NCBI GenBank assembly: GCA_963725415.1
Contig: CAVRZY010000300.1
Location: 1-9,993 of the forward strand
Reading direction: 5' to 3'
Source of the DNA: CAVRZY01 sp963725415
Lineage (GTDB): Bacteria; Acidobacteriota; Terriglobia; Bryobacterales; Bryobacteraceae
Length of the DNA: 9,993 nucleotides
Position numbers and translations under genes: made by a program. Below are positions 1 through 5,586 of the stretch, in pieces (position 1 is the stretch's first letter; each line of letters starts with the position of its first letter). The notes beneath the pieces were generated by a model. It did no database searches and was not told the origin of the DNA. It was given only the letters and a program-made list of their open reading frames with translations.

Positions 1-15
1 GGCAGCACTTCTGTG
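1..15 (-). repeat. 3' exon of the intron: remainder of REP hairpin 2
   Basis: These 15 bases flank the 3' end of the group II intron. Read on the plus strand they are GGCAGCAC, loop TTCT, then GTG. Joined to CTGCC at 1886-1890 they give GGCAGCAC-TTCT-GTGCTGCC, a perfect 8-bp stem with a 4-nt loop. The hairpin is therefore split by the intron, and its exact reconstitution supports the intron boundaries proposed here. The element continues past the left edge of the window. Confidence 0.7.
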
Positions 16-18
16 ATC

Positions 19-55
19 GGGTCGGGTGACCGGGATTGCGCCCGGCCACCCTCCC
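19..55 (-). ncRNA. Group II intron domain VI
   Basis: On the minus strand an 11-bp stem, GGGTGGCCGGG with CCCGGTCACCC, encloses the loop CGCAAT. Below it a GGG/CCC stem is separated by an A on the 5' side and an unpaired GA on the 3' side. The A at position 22 is the likely branch-point adenosine. It lies 6 nt before the proposed intron end at 16, close to the usual 7-8 nt. The terminal CCCGAT matches common class C ends. Confidence 0.8.
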
Positions 56-57
56 AC

Positions 58-91
58 ACCACCGGACGTACGGTTTTCCGTATCCGGCGGT
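58..91 (-). ncRNA. Group II intron domain V (catalytic)
   Basis: A canonical 34-nt domain V on the minus strand. The lower stem is nine base pairs, ACCGCCGGA with TCCGGTGGT. A 2-nt CG bulge follows, then a 5-bp upper stem TACGG/CCGTA and the loop AAAA. The catalytic triad is CGC, characteristic of group IIC, rather than the AGC of IIA and IIB. All pairs are intact, which argues for a recently active ribozyme. Confidence 0.92.
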
Positions 92-106
92 TGAACGCAG
101 CGGCGA

Positions 107-1354
107 TCATTGCGCCGCAAGATCTGACGGCATTGGAAACCCATACCGTCGCAGCACGGCGTTGGAAAGCCCAGCCTGCATCGTACGCGTCGCGGCCATG
201 AACCAAGCGCCCCGGCGCGTGTGCACGGTCGCCAGCAACCGGGGATTCACCCCCAATCGCCGTAGCGCCTTCGCGCGACCCTTCACGCTGTGCCACCGCA
301 GCCAGAAGCACTTCCGAATATGTCGGCGGATCCAACCCTCCAGCCGAAAGATGGGCTGGCGTTCCTCGGCCAGCCGGAAGTACTCCCACCAGCCGACCAC
401 GTACTGTCGCCAGGCGTCCCGCAGCTGGTTGCTGGTTCGGCTCTGGCGGCCCTGCCACATCTCCCGCACTCTGGCTTTGAATCGCTCCAGACTCTCCGGA
501 GCCACTTCCATCTGCCCTTTGCGGTTCAGTCGAAAGCCCAGAAACTTGCGTTCCCAAACCCTCCCCGTTCCGCTCTTGGCGGTATTCACCTTCAGTCGCA
601 GATGCTTCTCGATCCAGTCCTGGATGGATGCCATCGTCCGCTCGGCCGCTGACTGACTGCCTACGTAGATATTGCAGTCATCGGCGTACCGGCTGAACTG
701 GTGACCTCGCCGCTCCAGTTCTTTATCGAGCGCGTCCAGATAGATGTTGGCCAGCAACGGAGACAGCGGGCCTCCTTGCGGCGTCCCTTCCTCACTCGCC
801 ACCACCACCCCTTCCACCATGGCCCCGCGTCGCAGGTACTTCCCGATCAGGTGCAACACCCTCTTGTCGCGGATCACCTTGCCGATCCGCCCCATCAGGA
901 TGTCGTGGTTCACGTGGTCGAAGAACTTGGCAATATCCAGATCGACGACCCAGTCCCTACCCTGCTCGGCGTACCGCTTGGCCGCGGCCACTGCACCGTG
1001 CGCACTGCGCCCGGGGCGAAATCCATAGCTGTGCTCGCTGAAACGCGGCTCGAAGATCGGCGTCATCACCTGCAACAGCAACTGCTGGATGAACCGATCC
1101 AGCACCGTGGGGATACCCAGCATCCGTGTGCCTCCGCTCGGCTTCGGAATCTCTACCCGCCGCACGGGGCTCGGAACGTAGGTCCCGGCCAGCAGCTTGG
1201 CCCGGATCTTTTCCCAATGCGCTTGAAGATGTGCTTCCAACTCGCTCGTCTTCATCCGGTCGATCCCCGGCGCTCCCTGGTTGCGTTGTACCGCTCCCAG
1301 CGCCCGCCGCTGATTCTCCGGTGCAACGGCTTGCTCCATCAGGCTCTCGTACAT
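107..1354 (-). CDS. ltrA: Group II intron reverse transcriptase/maturase
   Basis: The multifunctional protein of the surrounding intron: it binds the intron RNA, helps it splice, and copies it into DNA at a new site. At 415 residues it is normal for a class C protein. RT motifs run in order: GIDRM near 30, the motif with catalytic D140 (VVDLDIAKFFD), TPQGGPLSPLLANIYL near 191-206, and YADD at 223-226. The thumb/maturase (X) region includes QLRDAWRQYVVGWWEYF near 310-326. No HNH motif follows, so retrohoming would be endonuclease-independent, using single-stranded or hairpin targets. The ATG at 1354 is preceded by GAGAG two bases upstream. No stop or frameshift interrupts it. The gene lies in intron domain IV and ends 15 nt before domain V. 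Confidence 0.96.
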   Translation of the reverse strand: MYESLMEQAVAPENQRRALGAVQRNQGAPGIDRMKTSELEAHLQAHWEKIRAKLLAGTYVPSPVRRVEIPKPSGGTRMLGIPTVLDRFIQQLLLQVMTPIFEPRFSEHSYGFRPGRSAHGAVAAAKRYAEQGRDWVVDLDIAKFFDHVNHDILMGRIGKVIRDKRVLHLIGKYLRRGAMVEGVVVASEEGTPQGGPLSPLLANIYLDALDKELERRGHQFSRYADDCNIYVGSQSAAERTMASIQDWIEKHLRLKVNTAKSGTGRVWERKFLGFRLNRKGQMEVAPESLERFKARVREMWQGRQSRTSNQLRDAWRQYVVGWWEYFRLAEERQPIFRLEGWIRRHIRKCFWLRWHSVKGRAKALRRLGVNPRLLATVHTRRGAWFMAATRTMQAGLSNAVLRRYGFPMPSDLAAQ

Positions 1355-1885
1355 CGCTCTCTGTCGAGGGGTTCGCGAAGGTTCCGCCTCGCTTCCCGCC
1401 GCCTCCGGCTCGCCACGGCTGCACCGTCTCTGCCGTTGGCGCTCCTTGCTGCGACCGCCCTTCTAGCGGTTCTTGGATTTCAGGCCTTTCTCGGCCTCGC
1501 CTTCAGTTCCCCTTCTAGCTCCGTTCCTTCGTTCTTCGGCCCTTCGCTCCGCCCGTGTTACCGGGCTTCCTTGCTACTACAGCCTATGCTGACTTCTCCG
1601 GCGTTCTCACCCCGGAGATCTCCCCAGGTAAGGCGCTGACTCTTTCCCCTGGCGCCGGCTGGCTCTACCTGACGTGTCTTGGTGGCTTTCGGGCTTCGCT
1701 GTTGCAGGCCAGCTCGCCGCCCACGCCCGGCCTCGCTGCCAGTTTCTATTCGTCCGGTCCAGAGTTTGCCTCTCGCTTTCTTCGGCTTCGCCTCGCGACT
1801 ACGCCTTGCGATTTGGCTACGGTTGCCGCCACCGGCCCCGTGAAGTACGTTTCAACCTCCTAGATTCAGCCCATACTGGGCACAC

Positions 1886-1908
1886 CTGCCGCCGGGCTTC
1901 GGCCCGGC
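1886..1908 (-). repeat. REP-like palindrome copy A (5' exon of the intron)
   Basis: Hairpin 1 is GCCGGGC-TTCG-GCCCGGC (plus strand, 1891-1908), a 7-bp stem with a tetraloop. On the minus strand it is followed by GGCAG and then directly by the intron's GTGTG. The intron thus entered five bases past the foot of this stem, inside hairpin 2 of the same repeat. Apart from one base, hairpin 1 plus GGCAG is repeated in opposite orientation at 2292-2314, on the other side of the RAYT remnant. Confidence 0.75.
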
Positions 1909-1956
1909 TGGCTGGATCATGGCCGTAGACTCGCGAAGAATCCCTGAGAATCCTGC

Positions 1957-2319
1957 TTGTTTGTCACCTTCCGCCTGCACGGAAGTCTTCCCACCCACCG
2001 GCTCTTTCCCCCCGCCCGCATGACCTCCGGCCGAGCCTTCGTTGTTCTGGACCGCCTCCTGAACCAGCCCACTGGCGGTCCACTTTTTCTGCGGCGGCCC
2101 GAAATCGCCGGTGTGATGGTCCAGGCCCTGCAGGACGGCCAACTCCGCTTCCAGCGCTATCAACTGCATGCCTTTGTGGTGATGCCCAATCACGTCCACC
2201 TGCTAGTGAGTCCTGCCGTGACCACCCAGCAGTGGCTGGGACCGCTGAAGGGCTTTACCGCCCCCGAGGAGTTTGCTTGGTCGAGCGCGGCGCCGGGCCG
2301 GAGCCCGGCGGCAGGCTAA
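1957..2319 (+). pseudogene. Decayed REP-associated Y1 transposase (RAYT)
   Basis: RAYTs are single-strand HUH nucleases of the IS200/IS605 type that act on flanking REP palindromes. The frame reads FVTFRLHGSLP, then HAFVVMPNHVHLLVSP, where HVH is the HUH metal-binding motif, then LKGFTA joined directly to PEEFAWSSA. In complete family members a stretch of several tens of residues lies between those last two blocks and carries the catalytic tyrosine, so it is deleted here. At the N-terminus only a TTG at 1957 opens this frame, because an in-frame TGA lies at 1945. An ATG at 1919 opens another frame reading MAVDSRRIPENPAC, which would join FVTFRLHG only after a one-base shift. The stop TAA at 2317 falls inside the second REP copy. 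The remnant cannot be catalytically active. Confidence 0.85.
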
Positions 2320-2329
2320 GAGCCTGACC
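2292..2329 (+). repeat. REP-like palindrome copy B, inverted relative to copy A
   Basis: Two hairpins in tandem: GCCGGGC-CGGA-GCCCGGC (2292-2309), then CAGGCT-AAG-AGCCTG (2312-2326), followed by ACCCC. The first hairpin plus GGCAG matches copy A with one loop difference. Inverted REP copies on both sides are the usual layout of RAYT loci. The repeat also supplies the last codons of the decayed transposase frame. Confidence 0.72.
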
Positions 2330-2420
2330 CCACTCAAACAGCGTTCATCTCCCACGGAAATGTAGAAACTCCAGGGACGGCCGCTTGCGGCAACCAGTCT
2401 TCGAGCGTAGCAACATGGGT

Positions 2421-2454
2421 TGAGCCGCTTCTGTAGTTTATCGAATGCGGCTCA
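2421..2454 (-). terminator. Possible stem-loop downstream of the metacaspase gene
   Basis: TGAGCCGC and GCGGCTCA form a perfect 8-bp stem with an 18-nt loop, starting 20 nt past the metacaspase stop. No T-tract follows on the minus strand, so it is not a canonical intrinsic terminator. It could be a 3'-end stabilising hairpin or chance. Confidence 0.3.
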
Positions 2455-2474
2455 TGATCGAAAGCGCGCAGAAC

Positions 2475-3302
2475 TCAGATCTTGAACGGCCTCTGCGCCA
2501 GGAAGACCGTGTTGGGCCGGCCGGTGGTAAACAGGTTGGGCGTCTGATTCGGCGGCATCAGGTTGACGATCTTGGAGTGGAAGCCCCGGTAGTCCCCTTT
2601 GAAGGCGCCTTCTTTCCACACCCGCAGCAGGGTGCCGGTGAACAGGCCGTTGAAAACGCCGTCCTGGGAGAGCTGGCTGTCCTGGCACCCGGAGACCAGC
2701 AGGACTGACGCCCGGACATCCTCTTTCGCCGTTTTGAGCGTTTTGTCCATCAGGATCCTGTCATAAGCCTTCTTGTTCAACCGGTAGGTGCGCAACGCGA
2801 CGCCGGGCGGCATGGCCCGGTAGCGAATCCCCTCCGGCGTGATGGTGGAGCCGGCACTGGCCCCGTAGTAGGCCAGTTTCACCACCGTCCCGCTGTGGCA
2901 GCTATCGGAAAGGACCACAACGCGAACTCCTGCCGCGAGTTGTGCGAAGGCCGCGTACAGCTCATCGTCCACCAGTTCGCCATCGTACAAGCACCAGGTT
3001 TCGTCGAAACCGTCGGGTTCATCGTTGTTGAGATCCGGCAACTGGCCGCCGTGTCCGGAGTAGCTGAGCATGAAGATGTCGCCGGACTTCAGCGCCTTGG
3101 CGACCTTGGCAATCTGGGCCTTGACCCGCGCTCGTGTGGCGACCTTAGTCAACATTTTTGTAACCGCGAAACCCTGAGACCGCGCAATGCCAGCCATGTC
3201 GTTGGCATCGGCCTCACAGGCGTTCAACTCGCCCGACCACCCCGCGTAGTGGGTGGGGGAAACCGAGTTCAGTCCAATCGCTAATGCAATTCCTTTGGGC
3301 AT
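2475..3302 (-). CDS. Caspase-family protease (metacaspase/orthocaspase, peptidase C14)
   Basis: A 275-residue cysteine protease of the caspase-hemoglobinase fold; metacaspases cleave after Arg or Lys. The catalytic dyad is present: His84 in SYSGHGGQLPD and Cys135 in VVLSDSCHSGT. An early loop reads GLNSVSPTHYAGWSGELNACEADANDM in outline, and the acidic DEPDGFDETWCLYD (about 94-107) matches the substrate-pocket region. GCQDSQLSQDGVFNGLFTGTLL in outline (206-226) is the typical p10-like segment. No signal peptide, membrane helix or extra domain is seen, so it is probably a cytosolic stand-alone protease domain. The start is well supported: AAGGAG lies 6 nt before the ATG. It is transcribed divergently from the sugar kinase, and no obvious partner is adjacent. 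Physiological role in this organism is unknown. Confidence 0.93.
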   Translation of the reverse strand: MPKGIALAIGLNSVSPTHYAGWSGELNACEADANDMAGIARSQGFAVTKMLTKVATRARVKAQIAKVAKALKSGDIFMLSYSGHGGQLPDLNNDEPDGFDETWCLYDGELVDDELYAAFAQLAAGVRVVVLSDSCHSGTVVKLAYYGASAGSTITPEGIRYRAMPPGVALRTYRLNKKAYDRILMDKTLKTAKEDVRASVLLVSGCQDSQLSQDGVFNGLFTGTLLRVWKEGAFKGDYRGFHSKIVNLMPPNQTPNLFTTGRPNTVFLAQRPFKI

Positions 3303-3334
3303 TGTAAGCTCCTTGTTCGGATTTTCGTTATTAC

Positions 3335-3374
3335 GCCGGTTTTCTCCGGCTTCGCGGGTCCAGCGATCCCGCGA
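3335..3374 (-). promoter_or_regulatory. Tandem hairpins in the metacaspase mRNA leader
   Basis: Two perfect short hairpins lie upstream of the Shine-Dalgarno: GCCGG-N6-CCGGC at 3335-3350 and TCGCGGG-N9-CCCGCGA at 3352-3374. They are one base apart and fall within the roughly 90-nt leader predicted from the promoter at 3398-3426. They could regulate or stabilise the mRNA. I do not recognise a known riboswitch class. Confidence 0.45.
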
Positions 3375-3397
3375 TTCGCCTCTCTTTCTTGTCTTCT

Positions 3398-3426
3398 TTC
3401 TTACCCTTTCTCGTGGAATTTGTCAA
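3398..3426 (-). promoter_or_regulatory. Candidate sigma-70-type promoter of the metacaspase gene
   Basis: On the minus strand a perfect TTGACA (3421-3426) is followed after 17 nt by TAAGAA (3398-3403), a weak -10 box. Transcription would start near 3391, about 88 nt before the ATG. The -35 is exact and the spacing ideal; the poor -10 is the weak point. Confidence 0.5.
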
Positions 3427-3441
3427 GAGTTTTGAGCAATG

Positions 3442-3672
3442 CTCTGCGATTCAGACACTGACACGGCAATGCGCAAAAACCCTTGCCCTCCCCCAGTTTC
3501 ACACCCCGTGCCTTCCCGGTTCGCGTAATTCGGGGACCGGCGCGAATTTCGCCGCCGTTGCGAAATTCGTGGCCTGTACCCGAATTACCGTCCCCGCATT
3601 GGTCCGGTCAAAGAAACTGGGGGAGGGCAAGGGTTTTTGCTGCGTTCCATGCCCACTGTCTGAATCGCAGAG
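3442..3672. repeat. 231-bp nested imperfect palindrome
   Basis: Four pairs of arms share one centre near 3556-3557. Outer: 16 bp perfect, 3442-3457 with 3657-3672. Next: 28 bp perfect, 3473-3500 with 3613-3640. Then GTAATTCGGG (3525-3534) with CCCGAATTAC (3579-3588). Innermost: GCGAATTTCGC (3542-3552) with GCGAAATTCGT (3560-3570), around a 7-nt loop. As RNA or single-stranded DNA it would fold into one long interrupted hairpin. It fills the gap between the divergent metacaspase and kinase genes. Open frames across it are short and featureless. It resembles a MITE or REP-derived non-autonomous element; I see no clear target duplication. Confidence 0.8.
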
Positions 3673-3749
3673 TAATTCTTTCGGATTCATCCAATTCCCC
3701 GCTCCCCGGCCTGTGCCGTAAATGGGTGGCGGATGCTGTGTTCCGCATT

Positions 3750-3755
3750 TAGAAT
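3750..3755 (+). promoter_or_regulatory. Possible -10 box for the sugar kinase (leaderless)
   Basis: TAGAAT lies 6 nt before the TTG start at 3762. No Shine-Dalgarno is visible and no good -35 is seen. If real, transcription would begin at or next to the start codon. Confidence 0.35.
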
Positions 3756-3761
3756 GAAAGC

Positions 3762-4691
3762 TTGATCCTCACCCTTACCATCAACCCTGCCATCGACCAT
3801 AACGTCACGGTGGACCGCCTGGTCTTTGAGGACCGTGTCTACGTTCTTTCGACCTCGGAATCCGCCGGCGGCCGCGGCATCAACGCTTCCTGCGTGATCC
3901 ACTCGTTCGGCGGCCAGACCCGCGCCATCGCCACTTGCGGGGGAAAGGCAGGCGCCCGGCTGGAGCAGTACCTGGGCGGCTGCGGCTTCCCAGTCGAGAT
4001 GGTTCCCATCCACAACGAGGTTCGCACCAACCTCATCATCACCGATAAGCAAGGGCTGACGGTGAAGCTCAACGAGGTCGGCCCGTTCATCAGCGCGCCT
4101 GAGCTGGACCGGCTGGAGGCCGTGGTCCGCGGCAGTCTCCGCGGCGTGGACTGGCTCATGCTGTGCGGCAGTATTCCGCCCGGGGTACCGGCAGGCTTCT
4201 ATTCGAAGTTGGTGAAGATGGCGCGCCAGCAAGGCGTCAAGATCCTGCTGGACACCGACGGCGAGGCCTTGCTGGAGGGAGTGGAATCGGGCCCCACCGT
4301 GGTGGCGCCAAACCAGCAGGAAGCTGAGAGGCTGCTCAACACGGTCTTGATCACCCGCAACCATTTCCTGGAGGCGGCCCGGCGCATCCGCCGTATGGGC
4401 CCGGAGGCGGTGGTGCTGTCGCTGGGCAGTCGCGGGGCGGTGGGTGCGATCGAGGACCGCCTGATCGAAGCGATTCCCCCGCGCGTCGAGGCGGTCTGCC
4501 CCATTGGGGCGGGGGACGCGCTGGCAGCGGCCTTCGTGTGGGCCATGGCGGAGAAAGGGGACTTTGCGGAGGCCCTGCGGTGGGCAGTGGCGGCGGGCAC
4601 GGCCTCGGCCCGCCTGCCGGGCGTTACCTTCGCCTCCTTCGAGCAGACCAAGCAAGTTTACCCGGAGGTGGAGGTGCGGGAGGCCCGCTAG
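3762..4691 (+). CDS. 1-phosphofructokinase-family sugar kinase (PfkB/ribokinase fold)
   Basis: A cytosolic ATP-dependent kinase, likely acting on a phosphorylated hexose such as fructose 1-phosphate, fructose 6-phosphate or tagatose 6-phosphate. The 309 residues match the FruK/LacC/PfkB group. It opens with MILTLTINPAID, typical of that branch. The first PfkB signature, GGRGINASCVIHSFGG, is at 36-51; APNQQEAERLL at 182-192 precedes the ATP site; PIGAGDALAAAF at 247-258 is the second signature with catalytic Asp252. The start is a TTG: an in-frame TAG lies at 3750 and no other start exists. An overlapping ATG-AAA-GCT-TGA at 3754-3765 is the only upstream ATG nearby. It stands alone, without a PTS or transporter gene beside it, so the substrate cannot be fixed from context. 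It converges on the Cys-rich gene, 21 bp away. Confidence 0.93.
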   Translation: MILTLTINPAIDHNVTVDRLVFEDRVYVLSTSESAGGRGINASCVIHSFGGQTRAIATCGGKAGARLEQYLGGCGFPVEMVPIHNEVRTNLIITDKQGLTVKLNEVGPFISAPELDRLEAVVRGSLRGVDWLMLCGSIPPGVPAGFYSKLVKMARQQGVKILLDTDGEALLEGVESGPTVVAPNQQEAERLLNTVLITRNHFLEAARRIRRMGPEAVVLSLGSRGAVGAIEDRLIEAIPPRVEAVCPIGAGDALAAAFVWAMAEKGDFAEALRWAVAAGTASARLPGVTFASFEQTKQVYPEVEVREAR

Positions 4692-4712
4692 AGCACAGCT
4701 TCTCACGGCTGC

Positions 4713-5364
4713 TCACGGCGCGATTAGGGACCCTCCGCCCCGCCACAGCCCGCCCGGCGGCCGCAGTCCAGCCTCGGCCAAGGAAGTGTGCAGGAAACCC
4801 AGCAACGCGCGCCCCCGCTCCCGCCGGTTGTTGTTGCTGATCGCCAGGCGCTGCCAGAACACCAGCACGCCCAAGATGTCGGCATCGCGGATCGTGGTAA
4901 TGCCATGGCGCGAGCTGGCTTGCTGGCGGTACTCCTCGAGCTCTTTGCTGCACCCGCTGATGGATGTTCCCAGCCAGCAGATTGGCCGGCCGCGTCTCGT
5001 AGTAGAGGCCGCTCTCCCGCGTCCGGTAGGTCCGTGCCAGAGAGTCCAGCGCTTCCCGCACGTCGGCATCTACCGTGCCAGGGGTCTCCAGGGCTGCCTG
5101 GAGCAGGCTGGCTCCCACGAACGTCACCAGCGTCTCGTTCTCCTCAAGGTACTGCTCGGTCAATCGAATGTCCCGGTTCGGAATCTGTTCCGGATCCACG
5201 GGCGGGACTCTTTCATGGCTGTGGGCTTCCTGGAGGTATTCGCACTCCAGCGGGCAGGTGATGCTCACCTCCCGCTCCGTGCCGCAGCACACCGAGCAGA
5301 TATCTCCTCCCACGCCGGGGCAGTAGCGGCGCGGGCGGCGCGTCTCACAAATCTTGCAGGCCAT
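4713..5364 (-). pseudogene. Conserved Cys-rich protein, broken by a one-base frameshift
   Basis: The ATG at 5364 has GGAG just upstream and starts MACKICETRRPRRYCPG. Eight cysteines in the first 41 residues (3, 6, 15, 23, 26, 27, 37, 41) look like one or two zinc sites. A helical region follows, ending NIHQRVQQ. There the frame is lost, and the sequence continues one frame over as ELEEYRQQASSRHGITTIRD and on to a TGA at 4713. Removing one T from the TTT at 4944-4946 (an extra A on the coding strand) restores 216 residues. As I remember, similar proteins of this length are annotated as hypothetical in Solibacter-type genomes. Function is unknown; nucleic-acid or protein binding through zinc is a guess. 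It may be a real mutation, a sequencing error or, less likely, a recoding site. Confidence 0.75.
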
Positions 5365-5418
5365 CTTCTCCGGGGATTGTTGATTCTGGGGGCAAGTCCC
5401 TATCGTATCATTACGTTC

Positions 5419-5586
5419 ATGCCCCGCACCGACCTGTTCCTGAAAGTCGAGATCGACCACGACCCCGAGGAGAAGCCCGAGCAGTTCGCCGCGGAGATCT
5501 GCCGGCACATCCTGAAAATCTACGGCGTGCGCTCGGCGGAGCTCTCCATCTCGGTCTCCCACTCAGAGACGGAGGCCCCCAGCTAG
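5419..5586 (+). CDS. Small conserved protein, 55 residues
   Basis: The frame reads MPRTDLFLKVEIDHDPEEKP and ends with CRHILKIYGVRSAELSISVS and a short acidic tail. An alternating strand near the start, a central amphipathic helix and a final strand suggest a small alpha/beta fold. I do not recognise a named family, though similar short proteins seem familiar from Acidobacteriota. It is divergent from the Cys-rich gene across 54 bp. Its TAG at 5584-5586 overlaps the stop of the convergent dGTPase-like gene. No Shine-Dalgarno is visible; TATCAT at 5406-5411 is 7 nt before the ATG, so it may be leaderless. Confidence 0.65.
   Translation: MPRTDLFLKVEIDHDPEEKPEQFAAEICRHILKIYGVRSAELSISVSHSETEAPS

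Larger units (their letters stand above)
16..1885 (-). mobile_element. Complete group IIC (class C) intron
   Basis: A retroelement and self-splicing ribozyme of about 1870 nt, transcribed on the minus strand. The 5' end reads GTGTGCCCAGTATGGGC, the GTGYG start of group II introns, with the start of domain I as I remember it from the Oceanobacillus IIC intron. The long stretch 1355-1885 upstream of the reading frame is where domains I to IV should lie. The 3' end has domain V with a CGC triad, then domain VI ending CCCGAT. The encoded protein has RT and maturase regions but no HNH endonuclease, as in class C introns. These introns insert beside stem-loops, usually terminators; here the stem-loop is a REP palindrome. 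All parts appear intact, so activity is possible. The boundaries come from consensus ends and from restoration of the target hairpin, not from experiment. Confidence 0.9.

Noticed and set aside
701..1639. Long plus-strand open frame opposite the reverse transcriptase
   Set aside because: It lies antisense to a gene with clear RT motifs and inside the intron, and its residues are low-complexity with no domain. It is a GC-rich shadow.
2475..3302. Metacaspase as part of a multi-gene anti-phage defence system
   Set aside because: The adjacent genes are a RAYT remnant and a sugar kinase; no sensor, gasdermin, STAND or TPR-CHAT-type partner is next to it.
3389..3752. Short frames across the nested palindrome
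   Set aside because: They read through inverted-repeat sequence on both strands and resemble nothing; no ribosome binding sites.
3687..4706. 339-codon minus-strand frame antisense to the sugar kinase
   Set aside because: The PfkB signatures are on the plus strand, and the minus frame is rich in His, Arg and Ala with no recognisable domain.
4504..5586. 360-codon plus-strand frame across the kinase end, the Cys-rich gene and the small gene
   Set aside because: Only its last 55 codons look like a protein. The rest overlaps the kinase in another frame and is antisense to the Cys-rich gene.
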